From Oscillospiraceae bacterium (GTDB taxonomy: Bacteria > Bacillota > Clostridia > UMGS1810): a stretch of DNA of 7,636 nt. The DNA lies in the NCBI GenBank assembly GCA_022769845.1, contig JALEIO010000044.1, positions 1 to 7,636 on the forward strand, given 5' to 3'. A model generated the notes under the pieces. That model did no database searches. It was not told where the DNA came from and saw nothing but the letters and a program-made list of their open reading frames with translations. Both the position numbers and the translations under genes were made by a program. This document shows positions 1 to 7,300 of the stretch, in pieces (position 1 is the first letter of the stretch; each line of letters starts with the position of its first letter).

Positions 1-1
1 G

Positions 2-928
2 CCCAATGCAAAGTACACGGTGAAAGAAATTTCAGCGGAGGGTTATTATACATCCTATTCCAGAACAGACGGCAATGTGTATGCCATTACAAACACCTTA
101 GGCGAGGGTACGGATGAACCGCCGCTGAATCCCGTTGATCCATCAACAGTCGGAATTTCTGTGAAAAAAGTTTGGGACGACGAAGATAATGCGAACGGAA
201 TGCGTCCGAACCAAATTACGGTGCAACTGATAAAGGACGGCAAAACTTTTCAATCTGCCGAGCTTTCTGAACAAAACGGCTGGCAGTATGAATTTTCAGA
301 TGTACCGAAAGACGCATGGTACAGCATATATGAAGAAACAGACGGCAAATACACCGTTTCATACAGCGGCAATGCCGCAGACGGATATGTGATTACAAAC
401 ACCTATCCGACAGACACGCCCAAAAATGAACAGCCGGAGCCTACCAACCCTACACTTACGGACATTCCCGTATATAAAATGTGGAACGACAGCGAAAATG
501 CGGCAGGGGAAAGACCGCAAAGTATAACGGTGCATCTGATAAGAAACGGAAGCCTTTATCGCTCTCTTACTCTTTCGGCATACGACGGTTGGAAGGGCGT
601 TTTTACCGATGTTCCGGCAGACGGAGCCTACAGTATTACGGAGGATGCCGTTTTAGGCTACACAGCCCATTATACGGTGGGCAGCGTTTTTGTTGTTACA
701 AACACATATACGGAAGGTGAAACAAATCCGGGTACACCGCCCGAGCCCTTTGTGCCTTCAACAGATGGTACCACCTCCTCGGCTTCCGATGACTTTTACG
801 AAGAAACAGTTTCTATTCCGCAGACAGGCAGCCTGACTTGGCCTGTGCCTGTTTTAGCAGGTTTAGGCATTGTGTTTTTGTTATGCGGATTGGCTCTTCT
901 GTCTGAAAACAGGAGGAAAAGGTCATGA
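2..928 (+). CDS. Cna-B repeat cell-wall-anchored surface protein, 3' part (5' end outside the window)
   Basis: This is the last 308 residues of a surface adhesin or pilin-like protein. The frame is open from base 2, so the GTG at 20 is internal and not a start. Numbering from base 2, three Cna-B-type beta-sandwich repeats are visible: a partial one (YTVKE at 5-9, ITNT ending at 32), one at about 50-136 and one at about 154-236. Each complete repeat carries the isopeptide set of this family: Lys in the V-K-x-W strand (K56, K159), Glu in the YxIxE strand (E111, E214) and Asn in the TNTY strand (N133, N234). The partial repeat keeps E9 and N31. Internal isopeptide bonds are therefore expected by family knowledge. 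A Pro/Thr/Ser-rich linker leads to the sorting signal IPQTG (272-276), a hydrophobic segment (about 280-300) and the basic tail RRKRS. This is a variant of LPXTG, so a sortase should cleave it and attach it to peptidoglycan or a pilus. The next gene is a sortase and overlaps by four bases. Adhesin versus pilin cannot be decided without the N-terminal part. Confidence 0.92.
   Translation, partial: PNAKYTVKEISAEGYYTSYSRTDGNVYAITNTLGEGTDEPPLNPVDPSTVGISVKKVWDDEDNANGMRPNQITVQLIKDGKTFQSAELSEQNGWQYEFSDVPKDAWYSIYEETDGKYTVSYSGNAADGYVITNTYPTDTPKNEQPEPTNPTLTDIPVYKMWNDSENAAGERPQSITVHLIRNGSLYRSLTLSAYDGWKGVFTDVPADGAYSITEDAVLGYTAHYTVGSVFVVTNTYTEGETNPGTPPEPFVPSTDGTTSSASDDFYEETVSIPQTGSLTWPVPVLAGLGIVFLLCGLALLSENRRKRS
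911..916 (+). promoter_or_regulatory. Ribosome binding site of the sortase gene, inside the Cna-B reading frame
   Basis: AGGAGG lies 8 bases before the ATG at 925 and within the last codons of the upstream gene. The upstream stop TGA (926-928) overlaps this ATG as ATGA, so translation of the sortase is probably coupled to that of its presumed substrate. Confidence 0.85.
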
Positions 929-1512
929 AGAAATCAAAGAAAACCGCGATTATTTTAATCGTAATCGGCATTGCTTTTATTTTTTCGGCTGTCCTGCTTT
1001 TTGCGTTTAACGAAATAACCTCTTACCGCACCGCACAGGAAACAGCCAAAATTCTGAGCAGCTTGGAGAACACCATGTTAGAGGACATAGACATTCCTGC
1101 CGACGCGTCAAACGGAACCATGCCGACACGGCTTGCAGACGGCATCAATATCGTGGGAGTTGTATCCGTTCCGGCACTGGAAATTGAAGTGCCGGTAGCA
1201 GCAGAGTGGAGCTATGAAAATCTCAGAAAATCTGCCTGCCGATACAGCGGAACGGTAGAGGACGGGCGATTGATTATACTGGCACACAATTACAGCAGGC
1301 ATTTCGGAAATTTAAAAAATGCCGCTGTAGGTGACGAGGTACAGTTTATGGATGTGAACGGAAAACTGTATCTGTACAGCGTTACCGCAATGGAGCTTTT
1401 GAATAAAAATGAGCTGGATAAATTAACTGCGTCCGACAGCGATTTAACGCTTTTTACATGCACCTACGGCGGACAGAAGCGTATTGTTGTGCGTTGCATG
1501 AAGCAGTTGTAA
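925..1512 (+). CDS. Sortase, cysteine transpeptidase, probably dedicated to the upstream Cna-B protein
   Basis: A 195-residue membrane-anchored sortase that should cleave the IPQTG-type signal between Thr and Gly and join the protein to an amino acceptor in the cell wall or pilus. A short basic N-terminus (MKKSKK) is followed by one membrane segment at about 8-28, so the catalytic domain lies outside the cell. The catalytic triad is visible: H121 in ILAHN, C179 in the TLFTC motif and R186 in the following QKRIVV strand. There is no hydrophobic C-terminal segment, which argues against a typical class C pilin polymerase, many of which have a second membrane anchor. The class (A, B, D or E-like) is left open. 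The length is normal for a single-anchor sortase. The ATG at 925 is supported by AGGAGG at 911-916 and by the ATGA overlap. The next downstream hairpins (1615-1664) could end this transcript. Confidence 0.93.
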   Translation: MKKSKKTAIILIVIGIAFIFSAVLLFAFNEITSYRTAQETAKILSSLENTMLEDIDIPADASNGTMPTRLADGINIVGVVSVPALEIEVPVAAEWSYENLRKSACRYSGTVEDGRLIILAHNYSRHFGNLKNAAVGDEVQFMDVNGKLYLYSVTAMELLNKNELDKLTASDSDLTLFTCTYGGQKRIVVRCMKQL

Positions 1513-1614
1513 CAAGCAAAAGGCGTTTTGTATAAGCAAGATACCGATTTGAGCAGACTTAGTGAATTTGTCAAATAAAAGTAGACACATGGAAACTGAG
1601 CCGATCCCCCCAAA

Positions 1615-1631
1615 AAAAAGTTAGACTTTTT
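1615..1631 (+). terminator. Small A/U stem that may help end the sortase transcript
   Basis: AAAAAG (1615-1620) pairs with CTTTTT (1626-1631) around the loop TTAGA. The stem is A/U-rich and weak, so it is doubtful alone, but it sits directly before the stronger hairpin at 1632-1664. Confidence 0.35.
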
Positions 1632-1668
1632 ATAGCGTAGTAGTTTTTATGACTGCTACGCTATTTTT
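1632..1668 (+). terminator. Probable intrinsic terminator after the sortase gene
   Basis: A 12-bp stem (1632-1643 with 1653-1664, one G-U pair) closes a 9-base loop and is followed directly by a T run (1664-1668). It lies 120 bases after the sortase stop and points the right way to end the Cna-B/sortase transcript. The 3' end of the stem is shared with a longer palindrome (1662-1705). Confidence 0.6.
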
Positions 1669-1705
1669 ATTGTATAGGAAACTTCGTTCCTATACAATAA
1701 AAATA
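1662..1705. repeat. 19-bp perfect inverted repeat with a 6-base loop
   Basis: Bases 1662-1680 are the exact reverse complement of 1687-1705, separated by ACTTCG. The arm contains ATTGTATAGGAA preceded by a T run, so both ends are AT-rich and the centre is moderately stable. It is perfectly symmetrical, so it would fold in RNA from either strand. It overlaps three bases of the terminator stem before it. Possible roles are a terminator companion, part of a MITE-like element or a protein-binding palindrome. None is proven. Confidence 0.9.
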
Positions 1706-1718
1706 TTATCATATTGCC

Positions 1719-1764
1719 GTGCAAAATTTTTTGAAAAGCAAAAAATTGCTTTTCAAAAATGCAC
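1719..1764. repeat. Stem-loop, 13-bp perfect core with a 4-bp outer extension
   Basis: TTTTTGAAAAGCA (1728-1740) pairs exactly with 1747-1759. GTGC (1719-1722) and GCAC (1761-1764) extend the stem beyond an asymmetric internal loop. The innermost loop is A-rich. It is the third stem-loop of the structured run. Confidence 0.85.
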
Positions 1765-1771
1765 ATGGCTT

Positions 1772-1832
1772 AAGAAAAGCGAATTTGCTCCGCACGTCCG
1801 CCGCAAGGCGGAGCGGCGAAGCCGCTTTTCTT
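1772..1832. repeat. GC-rich compound stem-loop with alternative inner pairings
   Basis: The outer stem is AAGAAAAGCG (1772-1781) with its exact complement at 1823-1832. Inside it, GCTCCGC (1787-1793) can pair with GCGGAGC (1808-1814). A competing fold uses TCCGCC (1797-1802) with GGCGGA (1807-1812), closed by a GCAA tetraloop, next to GCGGC/GCCGC (1813-1817 with 1821-1825) around GAA. This short GC-rich core contrasts sharply with its AT-rich flanks. The two competing folds are a reason to consider a structured RNA or a dispersed repeat rather than random sequence. Confidence 0.8.
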
Positions 1833-1880
1833 GTAACATAGGAAATTGCACACGATAAATGCGCAATAAGCTTGTTACAA
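1831..1880. repeat. Stem-loop, 8-bp outer and 5-bp inner helix
   Basis: TTGTAACA (1831-1838) is the exact complement of TGTTACAA (1873-1880). Within it ATTGC (1845-1849) pairs with GCAAT (1863-1867) across a small internal loop. It is the last clear stem of the run that begins at 1632. Confidence 0.7.
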
Positions 1881-1939
1881 AAAGGCGTACCACACTGCCC
1901 CAATATTGAGAGTTAGGGGGTTGATGTGTTAAACGTTTT

Positions 1940-2602
1940 TTATAAATTAAGTAAAAATGTTCCGATTTTATCAGCAACAGCCGCGTGTCCCGCGTCATTG
2001 GGATGAAGCCCGTCAGCAAAGAATTTTTCGTTAATAACCGGCACATTTGGCTGCAGTCCCGAGCTTGCAAACAAATCGCAAACGGGCAGTGAATAATACC
2101 TTGCAACCTCTAAAATAATATCAACATAATCCTTAAGAGTGCCGTAATCCTTGCCCTTTCTGCCATTCTCGCCCTGAATATTGTCCTCGCTCAATCTGTG
2201 AAGCGGCGTTACAACAACTATGGGAATTCCTGCATATTTTTCAATAAGCCTTTTAAAAAGATCGTGGCATGCACCGTAAAACGTGTCGGGAGTTCTGTCA
2301 TCAAAGCTGCCTATGGGAGCGTCACCGTGACCGAAATCGTTTGTTCCGCCGAAAACAACGACCGCGTCAACATCTTTTTCCATTTCGTCAACTCTTGATG
2401 CAAAATACTTGTCCCACTTTGATTCTATGCTCGGAATTTGCTGTCTTGCAAATCTGGTGCCGCCTATTCCGTAATTGTTAGCGCATTTCAAGCCGAATTT
2501 TTCCTTCAAAACATTGCAATAGAAATGTTCCTGCGATGAAGCACCCGATCCCTGTGTTATGCTGTCGCCGAGAAAATTAACGGTTTTTCCTTTAAGTTCC
2601 AT
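1940..2602 (-). CDS. SGNH/GDSL-family hydrolase (esterase or acylhydrolase), cytoplasmic
   Basis: A 220-residue single-domain hydrolase of the SGNH family, which cleaves ester bonds in lipids, acetylated sugars or other small esters. The four conserved blocks are in order: GDSITQG with the nucleophile S14 (block I), the glycine block NNYGIGG at 42-48 (block II), GGTND at 85-89 with N88 (block III) and DGLHPN at 197-202 with D197 and H200 (block V). S14, N88, D197 and H200 give a complete active site. There is no signal peptide or membrane segment, so it should act in the cytoplasm, which argues against a secreted lipase. Length is typical. The ATG is set by AGGAGG 8 bases upstream. It has its own promoter and a terminator lies between it and gltD, so it is probably a single-gene unit. 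The substrate cannot be read from the sequence; deacetylation of an imported carbohydrate or glycoside is one possibility. Confidence 0.92.
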   Translation of the reverse strand: MELKGKTVNFLGDSITQGSGASSQEHFYCNVLKEKFGLKCANNYGIGGTRFARQQIPSIESKWDKYFASRVDEMEKDVDAVVVFGGTNDFGHGDAPIGSFDDRTPDTFYGACHDLFKRLIEKYAGIPIVVVTPLHRLSEDNIQGENGRKGKDYGTLKDYVDIILEVARYYSLPVCDLFASSGLQPNVPVINEKFFADGLHPNDAGHAAVADKIGTFLLNL

Positions 2603-2610
2603 ATCAATTA

Positions 2611-2616
2611 CCTCCT
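2611..2616 (-). promoter_or_regulatory. Ribosome binding site of the SGNH hydrolase gene
   Basis: On the - strand AGGAGG, flanked to AAAAGGAGGT, stands 8 bases before the ATG at 2602-2600. It is close to a full anti-Shine-Dalgarno match and fixes the start. Confidence 0.9.
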
Positions 2617-2637
2617 TTTGTCATAAAAACCAACGTT

Positions 2638-2666
2638 ATTATATCACTTATTTTTTTTATTGTAAA
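2638..2666 (-). promoter_or_regulatory. Housekeeping sigma-A type promoter of the SGNH hydrolase gene
   Basis: Read on the - strand, TTTACA (2666-2661) and TATAAT (2643-2638) are separated by exactly 17 bases. This is a perfect -10 box and a one-mismatch -35 box. The start point would fall near 2631, giving a leader of about 30 bases that ends in the ribosome site. No operator palindrome is evident around it. Confidence 0.85.
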
Positions 2667-2759
2667 GCTAAAATTTTCACTTTTTAAACTTCATAATGAT
2701 ATTGCGATAAAATTTACGGTTGTTTTTCAAAACGTTTAAATATCCCGTTATTTTATTAC

Positions 2760-2802
2760 GCGGAAAAGTTAAGGGCTGAAAGCCAGGATTGGTTTTCAGC
2801 CC
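2760..2802 (-). terminator. Terminator of the gltB-gltD operon
   Basis: GGGCTGAAA and its complement form a stem of about 12 positions (2773-2784 with 2791-2802) around a 6-base loop, about 60 bases after the gltD stop. On the - strand there is one A-C mismatch and the tail is TTAACTTTT, less uniform than an ideal T run. It separates the glutamate synthase operon from the SGNH hydrolase gene. Confidence 0.65.
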
Positions 2803-2863
2803 GCAAAAAAAGCTTAAATTTATAATAGTTTTGGAGCATATGCAAAATCGCGAATAATCTAAT

Positions 2864-4339
2864 TTACATATTTTCCATTTCTATAAGGTATTTGTCAACC
2901 GCCATAGCACACTCTCTGCCCTCGGCAATTGCCCAAACAACCAGAGATTGACCTCTCCTACAGTCGCCTGCTGCAAAAATCTTGCCGTCTGCATTATAGC
3001 TTTCGCCGTTAGTTACAATGCTGCCGCGCTCGCTTTTCTTTACACCGAACGCATCTGCAACATAGTCATCACAGCCGACAAAGCCTGCCGCAATCAAAAG
3101 AAGGTCGCACGGAAGAATTTGTTCACTGTCCTTTACCTCGCTCATTATAAATCTTCCTGTTTTTTCGTCCTCTTTTTTCTCAAGCTTTACCGTTTTAACT
3201 GCCTTTACAGCGCCGTTTTCGTCCTTTATAAATTCTTTTACGGTGGTCTGATAAATTCTCGGGTCGCTGCCGAATACCGCAATTGCCTCCTCCTGACCGT
3301 AGTCGGTTTTGGTAATCTTGGGCCACCTCGGCCACTCATTGCCTATGGGACGCGCGTTAGGAAGCTTTTCCATCATTTCAAGCTGAACAACCGACTTGCA
3401 CCCCTGGCGCACCGCAGTTCCAACACAGTCATTGCCTGTGTCGCCGCCGCCCACAATAACAACATTTTTGCCTTTGGCGGTAATATTTTCCGTTTTACTC
3501 TCGCCGGTTACAAATCTTGTAACGTCCGAAAGATAGTCCACCGCAAAATAAATTCCTTTTGCGTCTCTGCCGTCGGCTTTAATGTCACGCGGCTTTTTTG
3601 AACCGCAGCAAATAATTATAGCATCAAAAGCCTTAACAATATCAGCAACCGAAATATCTTTTCCGATATCTATACCCGTTTTAAACTCGACGCCTTCAGC
3701 GCGCATAATATTCTCACGTCGCTTTATAATGCTTTTGTCAAGCTTCATATTGGGTATTCCGTACATAAGAAGTCCGCCGATTTTTTCCTCGCGCTCAAAA
3801 ACAGTTACCGAATGACCTCTCTTGTTTAATGTGTCGGCAGCAGCAAGTCCCGCAGGACCTGCGCCGATAACTGCAATTTTTTTACCGCTTGAAATTTTTA
3901 TTTCCTTCGGCTTTACAAAGCCGTTTGCAAATGCATTTTCTATGGTATAAAGCTCGTTTTCCCTAACCGTTACCGCATAGCCGTTCATAGAACAGGTGCA
4001 CGCCGCCTCACACAGCGCAGGACAAACCCTTCCGGTAAATTCAGGAAAATTATTGGTTTTAATAAGTCTCAAATATGCCTCTTTCATATTTCCGTTATAG
4101 ATTTCGTCATTCCACTCCGGAATAAGATTGTGCAGAGGACATCCCGTCACAAAGCCGTCCAGCTTCATACCCGACTGACAAAACGGCACGCCGCAGTTCA
4201 TACATCTTGCGCCCTGTTTTTTGCGTTCCTCATCGTTAAGCGGCGGATGAAACTCGTCAAAATTTTTAATTCTGTCTTTAGGCGGCACAGAATGATTTGA
4301 GCGTCTTTCATATTCCAAAAATCCTGTTGGTTTTCCCAT
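2864..4339 (-). CDS. gltD: Glutamate synthase (NADPH), small subunit
   Basis: The beta subunit oxidises NADPH on FAD and passes electrons through iron-sulfur clusters to the large subunit, which makes glutamate from 2-oxoglutarate and glutamine-derived ammonia. From the ATG it has 491 residues, a normal length. The N-terminal ferredoxin-like part has C46-x2-C49-x4-C54 with C67, then C106-x3-C110-x3-C114, the cysteine pattern for two [4Fe-4S] clusters. The FAD-binding GAGPAG is at 159-164, with an acidic ribose ligand in VFER near 182. The NADPH-binding GGGDTG is at 297-302. AAGDCRRGQSLVVWAIAEGR near 456-475 is the C-terminal flavin site. The start is the ATG at 4339-4337, giving MGKPTGFLE, the usual N-terminus of this family. 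A TTG two codons upstream is only one base from AGGAGG and is rejected. It follows gltB after 11 bases in one operon. Confidence 0.97.
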   Translation of the reverse strand: MGKPTGFLEYERRSNHSVPPKDRIKNFDEFHPPLNDEERKKQGARCMNCGVPFCQSGMKLDGFVTGCPLHNLIPEWNDEIYNGNMKEAYLRLIKTNNFPEFTGRVCPALCEAACTCSMNGYAVTVRENELYTIENAFANGFVKPKEIKISSGKKIAVIGAGPAGLAAADTLNKRGHSVTVFEREEKIGGLLMYGIPNMKLDKSIIKRRENIMRAEGVEFKTGIDIGKDISVADIVKAFDAIIICCGSKKPRDIKADGRDAKGIYFAVDYLSDVTRFVTGESKTENITAKGKNVVIVGGGDTGNDCVGTAVRQGCKSVVQLEMMEKLPNARPIGNEWPRWPKITKTDYGQEEAIAVFGSDPRIYQTTVKEFIKDENGAVKAVKTVKLEKKEDEKTGRFIMSEVKDSEQILPCDLLLIAAGFVGCDDYVADAFGVKKSERGSIVTNGESYNADGKIFAAGDCRRGQSLVVWAIAEGRECAMAVDKYLIEMENM

Positions 4340-4346
4340 TTTCAAT

Positions 4347-4352
4347 CCTCCT
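4347..4352 (-). promoter_or_regulatory. Ribosome binding site of gltD, overlapping the gltB stop codon
   Basis: AGGAGG on the - strand lies 7 bases before the gltD ATG and shares two bases with the gltB stop TAG (4353-4351). The spacing chooses ATG over the nearer TTG and suggests that ribosomes ending gltB can reinitiate on gltD, keeping the subunits balanced. Confidence 0.88.
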
Positions 4353-7300
4353 AACGTGAAAGTTCGTAAAATGCTTCAAGTTCCGCTTCTTTGCGGCTCA
4401 TACCCTTTTCCTCGTATTTCGCGGTGCATTTAATCATTTTCTGATAATCGGTAGGTATGATTTTTTTAAACATTGGCAAGTAATTTTCAAAATCGTCAAG
4501 AATTTTTTTGCCGCGCTTTGAGCCTGTTTCTTTAACGTGATTTTCAATCATTGTTTTTAATGTTTCAATGTCGCTTTTTTCGGTAACACCGCTCATTATT
4601 ACCATACCCTTGTTAAGACAAAGGTAAAAATCGTGGTTTTCATCCAAAACATAAGCAATACCGCCGCTCATACCTGCCGCAAAGTTTTTGCCTGTTTTGC
4701 CGAGAATTGCAACTCTGCCGCCCGTCATATATTCGCAGCCGTGGTCGCCGCAGCCTTCGCACACCGCAGTTGCGCCTGAATTTCGCACGCAGAACCTCTC
4801 GCCAGCAATGCCGTTTATATAAGCGCTGCCGCTTGTAGCACCGTAAAGCGCAACGTTTCCGATAATGATGTTATCTGCCGCATCAAAGGTGCTTTTTTCA
4901 TCGGGCGAAATAACAAGCTTTCCGCCGGATAAGCCTTTTCCAAAATAATCGTTGCTGTCACCCTTAACCTTAAGAGTAAGACCTTTTGGAATAAACGCTC
5001 CGAACGATTGTCCGCCTCCTCCCGTGCAGTTAACCTTATAGGAGTCATCGGAAAGTGTATTTTTAAATCTCTTTGTTATCTCCGAACCGAGATTCGCCCC
5101 AAAGCTTCGGTTTGTGCTGGAAATATCAACGTTTATCTCGCATTTTTCTTTTTTATCAAATGCGGCTTTAAATTTAGGAATAAGCACTTTTTCGTCTATG
5201 GTATCCTTCAATTTAAAATCAAATTCATCGCCCTTTACATAGTGAACATTGTGCGTTTCACCAATTATCGCTGAAAGGTCAAGATTTATAACATTTTTTG
5301 CAATGCTGTTTTTGCGCACACGCAGCTTGTCTGTTCTGCCGACAAGCTCATTTACGGTGCGAATTCCGAGTTTTGCCATAATTTCTCTCAATTCTTCGGC
5401 AATAAACAGCATAAAATTCATAACGTATTCGCTGTGGCCGCAAAATCTCTTTCTCAAGGTTGGATTCTGCGTTGCAATACCGACAGGACAAGTGTCAAGA
5501 TTGCACACCCTCATCATAACGCAGCCCATAGTAACAAGCGGAGCGGTAGCAAAACCAAATTCTTCCGCTCCCAAGATGCACGCTATTGCAACATCTCGTC
5601 CGCTCATAAGCTTACCGTCCGTTTCAAGGCGAACGCGCGAACGAAGATTGTTTTTAATAAGCGTCTGGTGCGTTTCGGCAAGTCCAAGCTCCCACGGAAG
5701 TCCGGCGTTATGAACCGAGCTTTGCGGCGCCGCGCCTGTGCCGCCGTCATAACCCGAAATAAGAATTACGCCCGCGCCGGCTTTTGCAACACCGGTTGCA
5801 ACTGTGCCGACGCCTGCCTCGGACACAAGTTTAACCGAAATATCAGCGTTTTTGTTTGCATTTTTAAGGTCGTAAATAAGCTGTGCCAAATCCTCAATAG
5901 AATAAATATCGTGATGAGGAGGAGGCGAAATAAGCGACACGCCGGGCGTTGAATATCTGTTTTTTGCAATTTCCGGATAAACCTTTTTGCCGGGCAAATG
6001 TCCGCCTTCACCGGGTTTTGCGCCCTGCGCCATTTTTATCTGAATTTCCTTTGCGCTCACAAGATATTCACTTGTAACACCGAATCTTCCCGACGCAACC
6101 TGCTTAATCGCGCTGTTTTCCTCGGTATTATAGCGTGCAGGATCCTCGCCGCCCTCGCCCGAGTTTGATTTTCCTCCAAGCCTGTTCATAGCAACCGCCA
6201 TACAGGTATGAGCCTCTTTTGAAATCGATCCGTAGGACATTGCGCCCGTTTTGAACCTTTTAACAATTTCACTTGCGCTCTCTACCTCGTCAAGCGGAAT
6301 TGCGTCATTTTCGTCATATGCGAAGTCAAAAAGTCCGCGTAAGGTGTGCGGACGTGTTTCATCGTCCACCATTGAGGTATATTCCTTAAACCGCTTATAT
6401 GAGCCTTGTTGAGCTGCCTCACGCAGTGCAATAATTGTTTCGGGATTGTATAAATGGTCCTCCTTATCTTCGCCGCTGCGCATTTTGTGCGCACCTACGC
6501 TGTCGAGTATCTCATCAGTTCCCAGTCCGAGCGGGTCAAACGCTCTGTTATGACGCCATTCAACATCGTCGCCGATTTCCTTAAGACCTACACCGTCAAC
6601 CTCGCTGACAGTATTTGTAAAATACTCGTCTATAACGTCTTTGCTTATGCCGATTGCTTCAAAAATCTGCGCCGACTGATACGACTGCAAGGTAGAAATT
6701 CCCATTTTGGACGCAATCTTTACAATTCCGTTTAAAATTGCATTATTATAGTCTGAAACTGCAGTGTGATAATCCTTGTTAAGACGGTTTTCGTCAATAA
6801 GATTTGCAATGCACTCCTGCGCAAGATAAGGATTGACCGCTCTCGCACCGTAGCCTAATAAAAGTGCAAAATGATGAACGTCTCTCGGCTCGCCGCTCTC
6901 TAAAATAATAGAAACGGCTGTGCGTTTTTTTGTTCTTATAAGATATTGCTCCATTGCCGAAACAGCAAGCAGTGACGGAATTGCAACGTGGTTTTCGTCA
7001 ACGCCGCGGTCAGACAAAATAATAATATTCGCGCCTCTGCGATATGCCTTGTCGCACTCCACAAAAAGCTTGTCCAAAGCCTTTTTAAGCGATGTGTTTT
7101 TATAATACAAAATCGAAACGGTTTCGGTTTTAAAGCCTTCTTTTTTTATGCTTCGTATTTTCATCAAATCAACATCAGTAAGAATTGGATTGCTCACCTT
7201 AAGCACGCGGCAGTTTTCCGCCTTGTCATCCAGAATGTTTCCGTCCGAACCGATATAAACGGTGGTGTCGGTGACAATCTTTTCTCTGAGTGCGTCAATA

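Larger units (their letters stand above)
1632..1880. mobile_element. Candidate dispersed palindromic repeat (MITE-like or structured RNA element)
   Basis: Five stem-loops lie end to end in about 250 bases with almost no unpaired sequence between them. There is no reading frame with a ribosome site. Non-coding, hairpin-dense units of this size inserted between convergent genes are typical of MITE or REP-type repeats. I did not find clear terminal inverted repeats or a target-site duplication, and copy number cannot be judged from one window. An alternative is a complex bidirectional terminator. Confidence 0.35.
1513..1939. other. 427-base gene-free, hairpin-rich spacer between convergent units
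   Basis: No credible gene is present: the short reading frames here lie inside inverted repeats, have no ribosome site and match no family I know. Bases 1513-1611 are mostly featureless apart from a C6A8 tract (1606-1619). Bases 1615-1880 form a run of stem-loops listed separately. Bases 1891-1928 can form a weak stem (CACA/TGTG and CCCC/GGGG around a 15-base loop). On the - strand this stem is followed by TTTTT at 1883-1879, which is a possible but poor terminator for the SGNH hydrolase gene. Confidence 0.7.

Noticed and set aside
20..22. GTG as start of the Cna-B protein
   Set aside because: The frame is open upstream to the window edge and the GTG encodes Val in the YTVKE strand of a Cna-B repeat.
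1517..1530. CAAAA/TTTTG mini-stem right after the sortase stop
   Set aside because: Only five A/U-rich pairs with no T run after it; too weak to call a terminator.
1649..1858. 69-codon + strand frame in the spacer
   Set aside because: It runs through the hairpins, has no ribosome site and its residues are repeat-derived. It is not a gene.
1662..1880. CRISPR array
   Set aside because: The stems differ from one another and there are no regularly spaced direct repeats or cas genes.
1709..1903. 64-codon - strand frame in the spacer
   Set aside because: It lies wholly within the structured repeat, with no family match and no initiation signal.
1753..2106. 117-codon - strand frame running from the SGNH gene into the repeats
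   Set aside because: Its first part is out of frame inside the SGNH hydrolase gene and its end is translated inverted repeat. There is no ribosome site.
2948..3601. 217-codon + strand frame opposite gltD
   Set aside because: It is antisense to a clearly coding, motif-complete gene. The long open frame is a by-product of codon bias.
5249..5952. Two long + strand frames opposite gltB
   Set aside because: Antisense shadows across the FMN and iron-sulfur coding part of gltB; no ribosome site or recognisable domain.
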